A stretch of 64,000 nt of DNA, taken from the NCBI GenBank assembly GCA_021772095.1, contig JADYXR010000017.1:1-64000 (forward strand), read 5' to 3'. Positions 9,223-18,060 of this stretch are shown here, one piece after another (the first letter of the stretch is position 1; the number at the start of each line of letters is the position of its first letter). The DNA comes from Candidatus Obscuribacter sp. (GTDB taxonomy: Bacteria; Cyanobacteriota; Vampirovibrionia; Obscuribacterales; Obscuribacteraceae). Made by a program: the position numbers and the translations under genes. Below the pieces are notes generated by a model. It was given only the letters and a program-made list of their open reading frames with translations, ran no database searches and was not told where the DNA came from.

Positions 9223-9948
9223 ATGAACATCGCGTACGCCGCTGGAATTATTATCCTGGGTTATTTGCTGGGTGCAATTCCTACCGGCTACTGGGTGGTC
9301 AAGGTCGTTAAGGGCGTCGATATTCGTCAGATTGGCAGTGGCTCTACCGGTGCCACCAATGTGCTGCGTGCAGCCGGCAAAGGCGCGGCGCTGTTTGTTC
9401 TAATAGTCGACATCATGAAAGGCTTTGTGCCTGTCTATGCCTCTCAGATGTTAGAAGGTCCGGTCTGGAGCACCTTGCCGTTTTACTATCCGCAGGTGAT
9501 ACCGGTATTGGTGGCAATCATAGCTATCGTCGGTCACAGCAAGTCGATCTTTTTGAACTTCACAGGCGGCAAGAGTGCGGCTACTACTCTGGGCACATTG
9601 TATGGTCTAAACATCATGGCAGCCAGTTTGACATTCGGTCTGTGGATATTGATTGTTCTGACCACGAAGATTGTTTCACTGGCATCGGTAGTGGCGGCGA
9701 TCTCTTGCCCGGTGATTATGTATTTGTGCGGCGCACCGCCGGCGGTGCTAGTCTTTTCTCTGGTCGCTGCGGTTTATGTTGTTCTCCGTCACAAGACCAA
9801 CATAAAAAGAATACTGGAAGGAACCGAAGCTAAACTGGGTGACAAGGCCAAGGCGCCACCAGAATCAGCCTCTGCGGCTGCAACCGAGGAGAAAGCCTGT
9901 AACACAAACGATTCTGCCAATGCCAATAGCAGACCAAGCGAAGAATGA
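9223..9948 (+). CDS. plsY: Acyl-phosphate:glycerol-3-phosphate acyltransferase PlsY
   Basis: This integral membrane enzyme transfers the acyl group from acyl phosphate to glycerol-3-phosphate, the first step of phospholipid synthesis. The ATG at 9223 is preferred over an upstream ATG inside der because AAGGA lies 5 bp before it. It has 241 residues with five or so hydrophobic segments. The conserved PlsY motifs are visible: GSGSTGATNVLRAAGKG (motif 1), GHSKSIFLNFTGGKSAAT (motif 2) and a later RHKTNIKRILEGTE. A hydrophilic, Ala/Asn-rich tail of about 40 residues is unusual and has no known role. Its co-substrate is made by gpsA, which is at 49.4 kb in this window. Confidence 0.96.
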   Translation: MNIAYAAGIIILGYLLGAIPTGYWVVKVVKGVDIRQIGSGSTGATNVLRAAGKGAALFVLIVDIMKGFVPVYASQMLEGPVWSTLPFYYPQVIPVLVAIIAIVGHSKSIFLNFTGGKSAATTLGTLYGLNIMAASLTFGLWILIVLTTKIVSLASVVAAISCPVIMYLCGAPPAVLVFSLVAAVYVVLRHKTNIKRILEGTEAKLGDKAKAPPESASAAATEEKACNTNDSANANSRPSEE

Positions 9949-10082
9949 AATATCGTCATACCATAAGTCGTAAGGCTGTTTGACTGTCCCGGATAAATGA
10001 AAGTTCAGAAAGCGACTTCTCGTGCACTTTGTGGAAACAAGCATGAAGTCGATGCGTCGGTGAATTCAGTGGAGGATCACAA

Positions 10083-11321
10083 ATGAGTAAGTCAAAAGGG
10101 ACTCTTCTTCTCTCCGGTGCGTCGCTTGCCGCCTTGGTTTTGATAGCGATGGTTGCGCCTGAAGAGGATACCAGTCCGTCCAGCAGCAACGCGCAAGCGG
10201 CCCAGGCGGCGCCTGTCAACAAGAAACTGGCAACCCCGGTGGGGGTGCCGAAAACCGTGAAGGCATCACCGGTTTCTCTCACGCCCGACGAGAAAGTGAA
10301 TGTGTCGGTCTACGAGAAAAGTTACAAGGCCGTCGTCAACATTGCGCCATTACAGACAGCCGAACAAGTTTATTTCTACGGTCATGAGGCCCAACAAGAG
10401 GGCATCGGCTCTGGAGTCGTGATCAGTGCCGAGGGTCACCTCGTCACTAACAATCACGTAATTGGCGACTCCGAAGCAGTAAAGGTGACGTTCTTCGACG
10501 GAAGCAGTTTGCCTGCGCGTGTGATCGGCGTCGATCCATCCAATGATCTTGCCGTTTTAAAAATCGAAGCGCAAGCCGGAAAGAAGTTCAGCTTCGTTGA
10601 ATGGGGAGACTCGTCCAATCTGCAACCTGGTCGCCGCGTGTTCGCGATAGGCAATCCATTTGGTCTGGACCACACCATGACAGCTGGAATCGTTTCCAGT
10701 TTGAATAGAACATTTCAAACGCCAAACAAAAGAGTGATCAAAGGCATCATTCAAACCGACGCCGCCATCAACCCCGGCAACTCGGGCGGTCCGCTGCTCG
10801 ATACGCAGGGGAAAGTGATAGGCATCACCACTGCCATCCTCAGTCGTTCCGGCAGCTCATCCGGAATTGGTTTGGCTATTCCATCCAATATCACCAAAAC
10901 TCTTGTGCCTGAGCTGATTTTGCACGGCGTGGTCAGAAGACCGGATCTGGGAATCATGGTGCTGCACCCTGAAGGTGTGCGCGTGCAGACTGGAGTGCTG
11001 GCCGGGCTGCGAGTGATTCAAATAGATCCAAAGGGTCCGGCTACCGAGGCGGGTCTCAGGGTGCCGCGGCTGGTCAATTATCCGATTGGCAAAACGGCGA
11101 GCGGCAAGATCATGTACATCAAGCAATACGATCGAAGTCTCGCCGATTTGATTGTTGCTGTTGACAACATCCAGGTCCGAAATGTGGATGATTTGTTCAC
11201 ATACATTGAGAAAAAATCCGCTGGTCAAGTGGTAAACCTCACAGTTCTACGTAATGACGCTGATAAAGGACCGAAAATCACAAAAATTCCAGTAAAATTA
11301 GCAGTTACTCGTACTGACTAA
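10083..11321 (+). CDS. HtrA/DegP-type serine protease with PDZ domain
   Basis: This 412-residue exported protease or chaperone probably handles envelope protein quality control. An N-terminal hydrophobic segment (about 8-25) is followed by a low-complexity linker, so it is secreted or membrane-anchored. The trypsin-like domain (about 75-285) keeps all three catalytic residues: His125 (VTNNHVIG), Asp155 (DPSNDLAVL) and Ser234 (NPGNSGGPL). A PDZ-like domain occupies about 290-405 and contains an insertion (RVPRLVNYPIGKTASGKIMY) not usual in compact PDZ domains. A GGAGG ribosome site lies before the ATG. The OmpR-type regulator starts 22 bp later and may be cotranscribed. Confidence 0.94.
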   Translation: MSKSKGTLLLSGASLAALVLIAMVAPEEDTSPSSSNAQAAQAAPVNKKLATPVGVPKTVKASPVSLTPDEKVNVSVYEKSYKAVVNIAPLQTAEQVYFYGHEAQQEGIGSGVVISAEGHLVTNNHVIGDSEAVKVTFFDGSSLPARVIGVDPSNDLAVLKIEAQAGKKFSFVEWGDSSNLQPGRRVFAIGNPFGLDHTMTAGIVSSLNRTFQTPNKRVIKGIIQTDAAINPGNSGGPLLDTQGKVIGITTAILSRSGSSSGIGLAIPSNITKTLVPELILHGVVRRPDLGIMVLHPEGVRVQTGVLAGLRVIQIDPKGPATEAGLRVPRLVNYPIGKTASGKIMYIKQYDRSLADLIVAVDNIQVRNVDDLFTYIEKKSAGQVVNLTVLRNDADKGPKITKIPVKLAVTRTD

Positions 11322-11343
11322 TATCTAGGATGCGAAGACGACA

Positions 11344-12066
11344 TTGGCAAGAATTCTGGTAATAGACGATGACCACGCCATCGCCGAGTTGGTGAAAATC
11401 AACCTCGAACTGCTCGGTCATCACGTTGAAACCGCTAGCGATGGCATTAAAGGTCTGGCGCTTGCGCAACAAAATCATCCGGACATGATTGTTCTAGATG
11501 TGATGATGCCTGATCTGGACGGCTTTACCGTCTGTCAGAGAATGCGTCAGAATCCGGCAACGCATCCGATTCCAATCCTCATGCTGACAGCGCTCGGCAT
11601 GACCAAAGATAAAGTCACCGGATTTGATTCCGGCGCTGACGACTATCTGGTTAAGCCTTTTGAGATTCCCGAGTTGCAAGTTCGCGTCCGGGCGTTGCTC
11701 AGACGAGCAGGCTCCGTGCCTCACTCGGCAACGCTTCCAGAGATTCTCACCGCTGGTGAAATCACTCTGATACCAGAGAATCTGCAGGCCAAAGTGGCAG
11801 ATAGAATCGTCAAATTGACTCCGACAGAGTTCGAAATTTTGCACTGCTTGATGCAACATCACGGTCAAACCGTCAGCACTGGAAAGTTGCTGGAAGAAGT
11901 CTGGGGCTACTCTCCGGACGATGATGTCGACACCATCCGCGTTCATATCAGACACCTGAGAACGAGATTGGAAACCACAGAGCGTAAGTACATAAAAACC
12001 GTCTATGGTGGCGGCTATCAACTTATACCTGAAGGTTTCGCCAAGACAGGCAAGATGCCTGACTGA
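11344..12066 (+). CDS. OmpR/PhoB-family response regulator
   Basis: This 240-residue regulator starts with TTG. The receiver (about 1-118) has the acidic cluster DDD at 8-10, the phospho-acceptor Asp52 in [13 protein letters not shown], Thr in LMLTAL and Lys in YLVKPFE. The winged-helix DNA-binding domain spans about 135-230 ([38 protein letters not shown]). No kinase gene is adjacent. It follows the HtrA-type protease by 22 bp, suggesting a link to envelope stress, though this is only positional evidence. A short inverted repeat (TGAGC-GCTA-GCTCA) sits on its stop codon. Confidence 0.93.
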   Translation: MARILVIDDDHAIAELVKINLELLGHHVETASDGIKGLALAQQNHPDMIVLDVMMPDLDGFTVCQRMRQNPATHPIPILMLTALGMTKDKVTGFDSGADDYLVKPFEIPELQVRVRALLRRAGSVPHSATLPEILTAGEITLIPENLQAKVADRIVKLTPTEFEILHCLMQHHGQTVSTGKLLEEVWGYSPDDDVDTIRVHIRHLRTRLETTERKYIKTVYGGGYQLIPEGFAKTGKMPD

Positions 12067-12103
12067 GCGCTAGCTCAGATGTGAAACTTCTTATGATTAA
12101 CAA

Positions 12104-12132
12104 GTAAGTGGATTTGCTTTTTATCTACTTAC
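12104..12132 (+). other. Stem-loop between regulator and acylation operon
   Basis: GTAAGTGGAT at 12104-12113 pairs with ATCTACTTAC at 12123-12132 (nine Watson-Crick pairs plus one G-U) around a T-rich 9-nt loop. It lies 38 bp after the response-regulator stop. There is no strong T tract after it, so it could be a terminator, an mRNA-stability element or part of the leader of the next operon. Confidence 0.35.
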
Positions 12133-12350
12133 AACAACATTGTTCTAATCGAACTAGTCAAGCGCCGGAGATCGTGAGCTGCGCGTGCATTACGCCATGC
12201 GGCAATTAGATACTATAAACGTTTTAAGTTAAGACGGGCGCTGCCTTCTGGAATTCTTGAAAACAAGCCGATATCATGTGACTCGTTATCCATTGATAAC
12301 TCATCTGGAACGCGCGCAGCTTAGGTTTCGGAGTCCAAGGAGAAGTTAGT

Positions 12351-13802
12351 TTGTTATTCAACAGCCTGCAGTATCTTGTCTTCCTCCCGGTGGTTTTTCT
12401 ACTCTATTGGGTGACGCCTCACAAACTGCGCGTGCCACTGCTTCTGGTGGCAAGCTATGTGTTCTACATGTCATGGAAGCCGGTCTACGGCATCCTGATT
12501 TTTGGACTGACGCTGGGCAACTTCCTGCTTGTTCCGTTTATCGCCAGGTCAGTCAACCGCAAGAAACTCTGGCTCGGCATCGTCGTCGCTGCCAACTTGA
12601 TCGTGCTCGGCATATTTAAGTACGCGTACTTCACCGTCGGCGCAATCAAATCAGGCTTGGCTGCCGGCGGCATCGACTGGCGCGAACCGCACCTCCACAT
12701 ACTCCTGCCGCTCGGCATATCGTTTTTCGTATTCGAATTCATTCACTACGCAGTTGAAGTCTATCGCGGAAAACCGCTGGTCAAAAACTTCTTCAACTTC
12801 TCACTGTTCGCGTCCTTCTTCCCGACGCAAATCGCCGGTCCGATCAAACGGTACCAGGACTTCATTCCCCAGCTCGACATCAAGAGCAAATTCAAATGGG
12901 AATACGTTGATGAAGGCATGCAGCTCATCCTCGTCGGTCTGGCCAAGAAAGTTCTTATCGCCGACAACCTCGCACTGGTTGCCCAAGCTGGATTCAATCA
13001 TCCGGAACAATTTTCCGCATGCGACTTGTGGCTTATCACATATGCGTTCGCCTTCCAGATTTTCTTCGACTTCGCCGGCTACACCGACGTTGCACGCGGC
13101 TCGGCGCTCTTGTTCGGATACAAAGTTCCGATCAACTTCAACCTACCTTATATTGCATCAAACGCGGCCGACTTCTGGCATCGTTGGCACATCAGTCTGT
13201 CGACCTGGCTCAGAGACTATCTATTCATTCCTCTGGGCGGTTCACGCGGCAGTCGCTGGGCAACTCATCGCAATCTTTTCATCACGATGGCGTTGGGCGG
13301 ACTGTGGCACGGCGCGGCTTTCCACTACTTGATCTGGGGCGTCTATCAGGGCGTGATCTTGATCGGTCACCGCGAGTGGCAGCACTTCTGCAAGAAAGTC
13401 GGCGTTCCGAAATCCGTGATAGAGAGCAAGATCTATCACATCGCCTCCGTCATTTTGACCTTCCATTTTGTCTGCGTCGGCTGGGTATTCTTCAGAGCCG
13501 ACACCGAAAAAATCGCTATGACCATGCTGACGAAGATGGCTCAAGCCCCGGTCGAACTGATGCATTTCAGCCTCAACCAGCTTGAAGTTCTGAAGATTCG
13601 CGACCCGCTGATTTTCCCTGCGCTCGTCTTCTTACTGCCGGCTTTGATGATCGGTCAAGTTGTCGTCAACTATCTCAAGGACAAGAAGTTCTATCAGTCG
13701 CCACCATGGGCGATGCAAGTCGGAGTGATGGTCGCTCTTATGTGTTTGCTCACCATCTTCAGTCCTGACAGCTCACCTCGGTTTATCTACTTCCAGTTCT
13801 AA
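12351..13802 (+). CDS. AlgI-like MBOAT O-acyltransferase
   Basis: This 483-residue integral membrane protein has about 11 hydrophobic segments and belongs to the MBOAT family of AlgI/PatA/DltB relatives, which pass an acyl (usually acetyl) group across the membrane to a polysaccharide partner. Motifs are clear: DFAGYTDVARGSALLFGY, DFWHRWHISLSTWLRDYLF and the catalytic-His motif GGLWHGAAFHYLIWG with His320, the position expected from AlgI. The start is TTG at 12351, with AAGGAG upstream. It is the first gene of a run with three SGNH proteins that follow with 0, -4 and 2 bp spacing. The acceptor glycan is not known from the sequence. Confidence 0.95.
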   Translation: MLFNSLQYLVFLPVVFLLYWVTPHKLRVPLLLVASYVFYMSWKPVYGILIFGLTLGNFLLVPFIARSVNRKKLWLGIVVAANLIVLGIFKYAYFTVGAIKSGLAAGGIDWREPHLHILLPLGISFFVFEFIHYAVEVYRGKPLVKNFFNFSLFASFFPTQIAGPIKRYQDFIPQLDIKSKFKWEYVDEGMQLILVGLAKKVLIADNLALVAQAGFNHPEQFSACDLWLITYAFAFQIFFDFAGYTDVARGSALLFGYKVPINFNLPYIASNAADFWHRWHISLSTWLRDYLFIPLGGSRGSRWATHRNLFITMALGGLWHGAAFHYLIWGVYQGVILIGHREWQHFCKKVGVPKSVIESKIYHIASVILTFHFVCVGWVFFRADTEKIAMTMLTKMAQAPVELMHFSLNQLEVLKIRDPLIFPALVFLLPALMIGQVVVNYLKDKKFYQSPPWAMQVGVMVALMCLLTIFSPDSSPRFIYFQF

Positions 13803-15062
13803 ATGACTGAAACCAAAACAATGGCATCACCAGATACAGAACCAACCAATCTGCGCAAAACGCACAAGAGCTCGGCGCTCTGGGCGCTGGCATTGTTTGT
13901 TGTTGTTTGCCAGATCATGGCAGCAACAAAATTCGGCTGGCTGAAACCAGAAGATTTCCCATATCCGACCTGGACTTCATGGGCGATTCACGAGTTTCAA
14001 CAAGAGAAAACCAAACGTCCGGAAGTTGTCTTTCTGGGCTCATCACTCGTTCTTGTGCCAGTCGACGGAGTCGATGCCGACTTCACCAAAATCAAAGTTG
14101 ATGGCGCAAAACACCACAAGAGCATTTTCTTCGAATCCAAATTCAAAGAATATTCCGGCACTGACATCACCTCTTACAACTTCGCGCTGCCAGGTGAGAT
14201 GCCTTCCGACGCTTATTTGTTGACCAAGTTTTTATTGAAAAACGAAAAACGTCCTGATGTAATCGTCTATGGAGTCGGACCTCGCGATTTCATGGATAAC
14301 CTGTTGCCGAGCCCGAAAGCAACCGATCCATTTCGCTATCTCTCGCGCCTGGGTGACTACAGCGAACGCATCGACCTGATTGCACCGAAGTGGGAAGAGC
14401 GGCTTGGCTACGAGCTTGGACGCATGTTCTACCCGATGGGTGCCAGCGATAACATCATGACTTCGCTCTCTCGTCGTTTCAATAATTTTCTAACGACGAC
14501 CTTTCCTTCGGTAAAACCATCCGATATCGCCACACGCAGAACATTACTTCCGGAATATCATCCCTTCGAAATCCTGCCTGAGGAGTGCTATTTCAATCCA
14601 ACCGACGAGAAGAATCGCGCACCATTCGTAGACAACATCAATGAATACAGAAAGCGATATAAAACTCTGAAGCGCGATACTTTCATTTCGCAAATGCAAT
14701 TCCTCGAAGACATTCTTTCTATCGCATCCGATCGCGGCACTCACGTAGTCGTAGTCGCCATGCCGATTACCGACATCAACCGCCAACTGATTTCCGATCC
14801 GGCCTGGAACGACTACAAAACCAAATTAGAAAGTGTCGCTAAATCAAAAGGCGCAACTTACATTGATATGTACGCGACCAACAAATTCGCGCTTAAAGAT
14901 TTCGGCGACACCGTTCACCTTCACTCCGGTGGTGGAGCTCTGTTTCTCGACATGCTCGCTAAAAAGCTCGCTAAGAATCACGAAGTCACGGCTGCCCTCA
15001 ACATCAATAGAGAAGACAGCGAACACTCGTCGATTGCCGGTTTGAAAAGCGGAGGGCTATGA
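13803..15062 (+). CDS. SGNH/AlgJ-DltD-like protein, paralogue 1
   Basis: This 419-residue protein has one N-terminal membrane segment (about 25-42) and a large domain outside the membrane. The SGNH-type active-site elements are present: Ser in FLGSSLV (80-81) and Asp369-x-x-His372 in GDTVHLHSGGG. It shares with the next two genes the blocks PSDAYL, DVIVYGVGPRDFMDN and F-x-DN-x-x-EY-x-x-RYK. Its ATG directly abuts the MBOAT stop. By analogy with AlgJ/AlgX and DltD, it probably accepts the acyl group from the MBOAT protein and transfers it to an envelope polymer. Direct assignment to AlgJ or DltD is not possible by eye. Confidence 0.8.
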   Translation: MTETKTMASPDTEPTNLRKTHKSSALWALALFVVVCQIMAATKFGWLKPEDFPYPTWTSWAIHEFQQEKTKRPEVVFLGSSLVLVPVDGVDADFTKIKVDGAKHHKSIFFESKFKEYSGTDITSYNFALPGEMPSDAYLLTKFLLKNEKRPDVIVYGVGPRDFMDNLLPSPKATDPFRYLSRLGDYSERIDLIAPKWEERLGYELGRMFYPMGASDNIMTSLSRRFNNFLTTTFPSVKPSDIATRRTLLPEYHPFEILPEECYFNPTDEKNRAPFVDNINEYRKRYKTLKRDTFISQMQFLEDILSIASDRGTHVVVVAMPITDINRQLISDPAWNDYKTKLESVAKSKGATYIDMYATNKFALKDFGDTVHLHSGGGALFLDMLAKKLAKNHEVTAALNINREDSEHSSIAGLKSGGL

Positions 15063-16678
15063 CGCTCCAATCGACCAATGGAATCCCTAACGCGGCGGGC
15101 GCATTGAACTCGTCGCAGACGGACGCGCCTGGCGCTGCTGCCAGTGGTGTTGTTCAGTCCAAAGCAGTCGATGTTCAGGCAACAAATATCGATCAGTTTG
15201 ATACTTTAAAACTGGAACCATTGGCACCAGTTTCGGCACCATCGGAAACAACGGATCGAGTTGAATCGAATTCGGTTCAATCAAGTTCCCTTCAATCTAA
15301 CTCAGTTCAAACTGACTCGCATCAAACGGGCCCATCTCAAACTAACTCGCCTCAAGTCAGATCGCCTCAAGCCGCCACTGAAGCGGAACTCTCGACCACG
15401 ACCGGAACGGTTACTCTAGAGAAAATCGAAGAGACTTTTAGAAGCGGACGTTATAGCGTCTTCAACGTGGCACTTGCGATCTTCATCGTTTCAAACTTGT
15501 TGATGAGCTTCTCGCCACCAATCGAATTCGACAAATTCAAATTCCCATATCAAGGTTGGGCCTGGTGGACGTTTAACGATTTGCATCAGAGTTCTGAAGA
15601 ACACAACGTGGCATTGCTTGGCTCATCGCTTATGGTGAGCGCCGTCAACAACAGCGACGCGATGTACACACAGAAAGAATTGAACCTCGCCAAATATCAC
15701 AAAGCGGTTTATCTCGATAAATTGCTCAGCGAAAAATTTGGTGGCACGTTTAGAACATACAATCTCGCCGCTCCCGGTCAGATGCCATCCGACGCATACA
15801 TGACACTACATGCGATGCTAAAGACACATCAGCGCCCGGACGTAGTTGTTTACGGCGTGGCACCTCGAGACTTCTATGACAGCTCGATGTCCAGCCCTGT
15901 CGATACGGAACCGTTCAAATTCCTGCATCGCCTGGTCAACCTGGACGACAGTTGGAATAAGCTGTTCAAATCGCCATTCGACAAACTCAATTTCATTCTG
16001 GAGCGAGATGTTTTCCTCTACGGAAACGCGCTCGATATCTCAATGACGGTAATGGAGAAGGTCAATGAAACCTTCGACAAAGTCATTCCTGCACCGACTG
16101 CGATCAGTGCATTCACTTACTGGGACAGAATAAAACTTTTGCCCGCCTACAAAGCCGGAGAGATTCATCCACTGGCTGTGGTAGTGCGTCCGCAGGATCC
16201 GAAGGCACCACCTACTTTCACCGACAACACGCCTGAGTACAAAGAGCGATACAAAAATCCTGATCTGAAAAACTATCGCATTCAGCATTACTTCTTGCTG
16301 AAACTGGTCGAACTTTGCAAACGCGAACGCATCGAACTGGTTGTAGTGAACATGCCCATCACTCTGGAAAACATTCGCGTGCTTGGTTCCTATAAATACA
16401 TGGGCTACGTCAATGCGTTGCGTCAGATGGCGAAGGACAAAAAGACACGTGCCTTTGATTTAAACGACTTCGCACTTTACTCGCTCAATGATTACGCCGA
16501 TGGCGTGCACTTGAATGCATTCGGCGGCAACAAATTGTTCAGACAATTGGTGGACATCATGGGCGGCACCTTCTCAACCCGCCTCGCTTTAGAAGCGTCC
16601 GGTCATCACATGGCACGCAGCAAAGAGCTTGCCGATCAGAACGTTCCAGACAATTTCAAAACGGACATCCCGCTATAA
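15059..16678 (+). CDS. SGNH/AlgJ-DltD-like protein, paralogue 2, with repeat-rich N-tail
   Basis: This 539-residue protein overlaps the previous gene by 4 bp (ATGA), indicating coupled translation. It differs from its neighbours by about 130 extra N-terminal residues. That tail is Ser/Gln/Thr-rich and contains a short-period repeat (residues 71-104; variants of SNSVQ, SSSLQ, TDSHQ, TNSPQ). One membrane segment follows (about 135-151). The domain beyond it has the nucleophile motif LLGSSLM (189-190), the block VVVYGVAPRDFYDSS, FTDNTPEYKERYK and Asp481-x-x-His484 in ADGVHLNAFGG. The N-tail should be cytoplasmic if the orientation is the usual one. Probable role: O-acylation together with the MBOAT protein. 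Confidence 0.8.
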   Translation: MTLQSTNGIPNAAGALNSSQTDAPGAAASGVVQSKAVDVQATNIDQFDTLKLEPLAPVSAPSETTDRVESNSVQSSSLQSNSVQTDSHQTGPSQTNSPQVRSPQAATEAELSTTTGTVTLEKIEETFRSGRYSVFNVALAIFIVSNLLMSFSPPIEFDKFKFPYQGWAWWTFNDLHQSSEEHNVALLGSSLMVSAVNNSDAMYTQKELNLAKYHKAVYLDKLLSEKFGGTFRTYNLAAPGQMPSDAYMTLHAMLKTHQRPDVVVYGVAPRDFYDSSMSSPVDTEPFKFLHRLVNLDDSWNKLFKSPFDKLNFILERDVFLYGNALDISMTVMEKVNETFDKVIPAPTAISAFTYWDRIKLLPAYKAGEIHPLAVVVRPQDPKAPPTFTDNTPEYKERYKNPDLKNYRIQHYFLLKLVELCKRERIELVVVNMPITLENIRVLGSYKYMGYVNALRQMAKDKKTRAFDLNDFALYSLNDYADGVHLNAFGGNKLFRQLVDIMGGTFSTRLALEASGHHMARSKELADQNVPDNFKTDIPL

Positions 16679-16680
16679 CG

Positions 16681-18018
16681 ATGGAAGAAAAGAAACAGCG
16701 CAAATTTATCAACAGTCGCACCATGGTTGCGCTGCTGGCGTTTGGCGCGCTGAATCTGGCTCTTGCCGGTTATGTTCCAAAACACGAAAATGTTTTGACT
16801 GACAAAATCGTTCAAAATTCCAATAACGAAAAACGTCAGGAAGGCAATTGGATCTGGTGGATCACCAGAAACTATCTTGTCGATGGCAAGGACGCAGATC
16901 TGGTCTTCATGGGCAGCTCGCAGATGGGCTCAGCGCTCTACGCAAGCGAAGCAGAGCATTTGAATCATGCAGTAGACACGGTCACGCACAGAAAATCTAC
17001 ACTGACCGAGAAACTTCTGCACGACAAAATCGGAACCGACATTAACGCATTCAATGTCTCCATGGGCGGTGCCATGGTGTCCGATCAATTTATGATGTCG
17101 AAGTCGTTATTCAACTCATTGCATAAACCAAAAGTGGTTGTGGTCGGCGTCAATCCTCGCGATTTCATCGACAACTCGATGCCGTCTGCCAGCGCGACTG
17201 ACGCGTTTAATTACCTCAGCCCGTATGTTGAATTAGGGCAGTTGGCGACCTGCGCATTTCCTGATTTGATCGGCTGGATGGATTGGCAAATCAACAATGC
17301 CATGCCAGCGAAAACGACAGGCGAACAATTAAAAGCTTGGCTTCCTGAAGTGATTATCAAAGCACTACCGACGACACCAGCGCGCGTGGTGTCCGAAGAC
17401 GGTGAAGTAACCGCCGAGGCAAAGCCAGCCGGCAAACAAAACGGTGAAAACGCCGCCGGTGAAGCTGGTGAGCCGGCCGTGAAAACAGCCGCTGGTGACG
17501 CAGGCAACTCTGATGTCCTCAAAGCGATTTACGGAAACCAGGGCGAAGTAAAACCTGGACAGTGGAAAGTGGTGGCATGTTCATGGGGTGCGTTCAAAGA
17601 TAACACCCAGGAGTATCGAGTTCGATATAAAGATTCGAATCCGCCTATTTATCAAAACCAGAAGAAATTTTTCGAATCATACCTGGCTTACTTGAAACAA
17701 GAGAACATCAAGGTTCTAGTAGTAGGTATGCCAAGCCTATGGCCGAACCGAGCGCTGTTGCCGGATAAGTTTTGGAACGAGTTCCGCGGTTATCTAGCCA
17801 GCACCAGCACCGAATATGGTGCGCAGTTCCTGGATATTTCAGCCGATCCGCGATTCGAAGGTAAAGATTACCTTGACACAGTTCACTTGAATTCAACTGG
17901 CGGAAACCGGCTGCTCAACATCATTACCGACGCCATCGCCAAGAACGATAATCTGGCGTCGTGCCTCAAAGAAAGCTCCATCGCAAAGAAGACTGCTGCC
18001 ACAACTAATTGGCAATAG
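16681..18018 (+). CDS. SGNH/AlgJ-DltD-like protein, paralogue 3
   Basis: This 445-residue protein begins 2 bp after paralogue 2. It has an N-terminal membrane segment (about 14-31), the nucleophile motif FMGSSQM (79-80), the block VVVVGVNPRDFIDNS, FKDNTQEYRVRYK and Asp399-x-x-His402 in LDTVHLNSTGG. Between about 240 and 275 it carries an Ala/Gly/Glu-rich insertion (EAKPAGKQNGENAAGEAGE) absent from the other two. All three paralogues keep the putative catalytic Ser/Asp/His, so they are not obvious pseudogenes. They may differ in acceptor or act in sequence. It is the last gene of the operon and faces the convergent gene at 18061. Confidence 0.8.
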   Translation: MEEKKQRKFINSRTMVALLAFGALNLALAGYVPKHENVLTDKIVQNSNNEKRQEGNWIWWITRNYLVDGKDADLVFMGSSQMGSALYASEAEHLNHAVDTVTHRKSTLTEKLLHDKIGTDINAFNVSMGGAMVSDQFMMSKSLFNSLHKPKVVVVGVNPRDFIDNSMPSASATDAFNYLSPYVELGQLATCAFPDLIGWMDWQINNAMPAKTTGEQLKAWLPEVIIKALPTTPARVVSEDGEVTAEAKPAGKQNGENAAGEAGEPAVKTAAGDAGNSDVLKAIYGNQGEVKPGQWKVVACSWGAFKDNTQEYRVRYKDSNPPIYQNQKKFFESYLAYLKQENIKVLVVGMPSLWPNRALLPDKFWNEFRGYLASTSTEYGAQFLDISADPRFEGKDYLDTVHLNSTGGNRLLNIITDAIAKNDNLASCLKESSIAKKTAATTNWQ

Positions 18019-18060
18019 TTGATACTCGTGCGAGTCAAGTTTAAACGAACTCGCTTGCAA

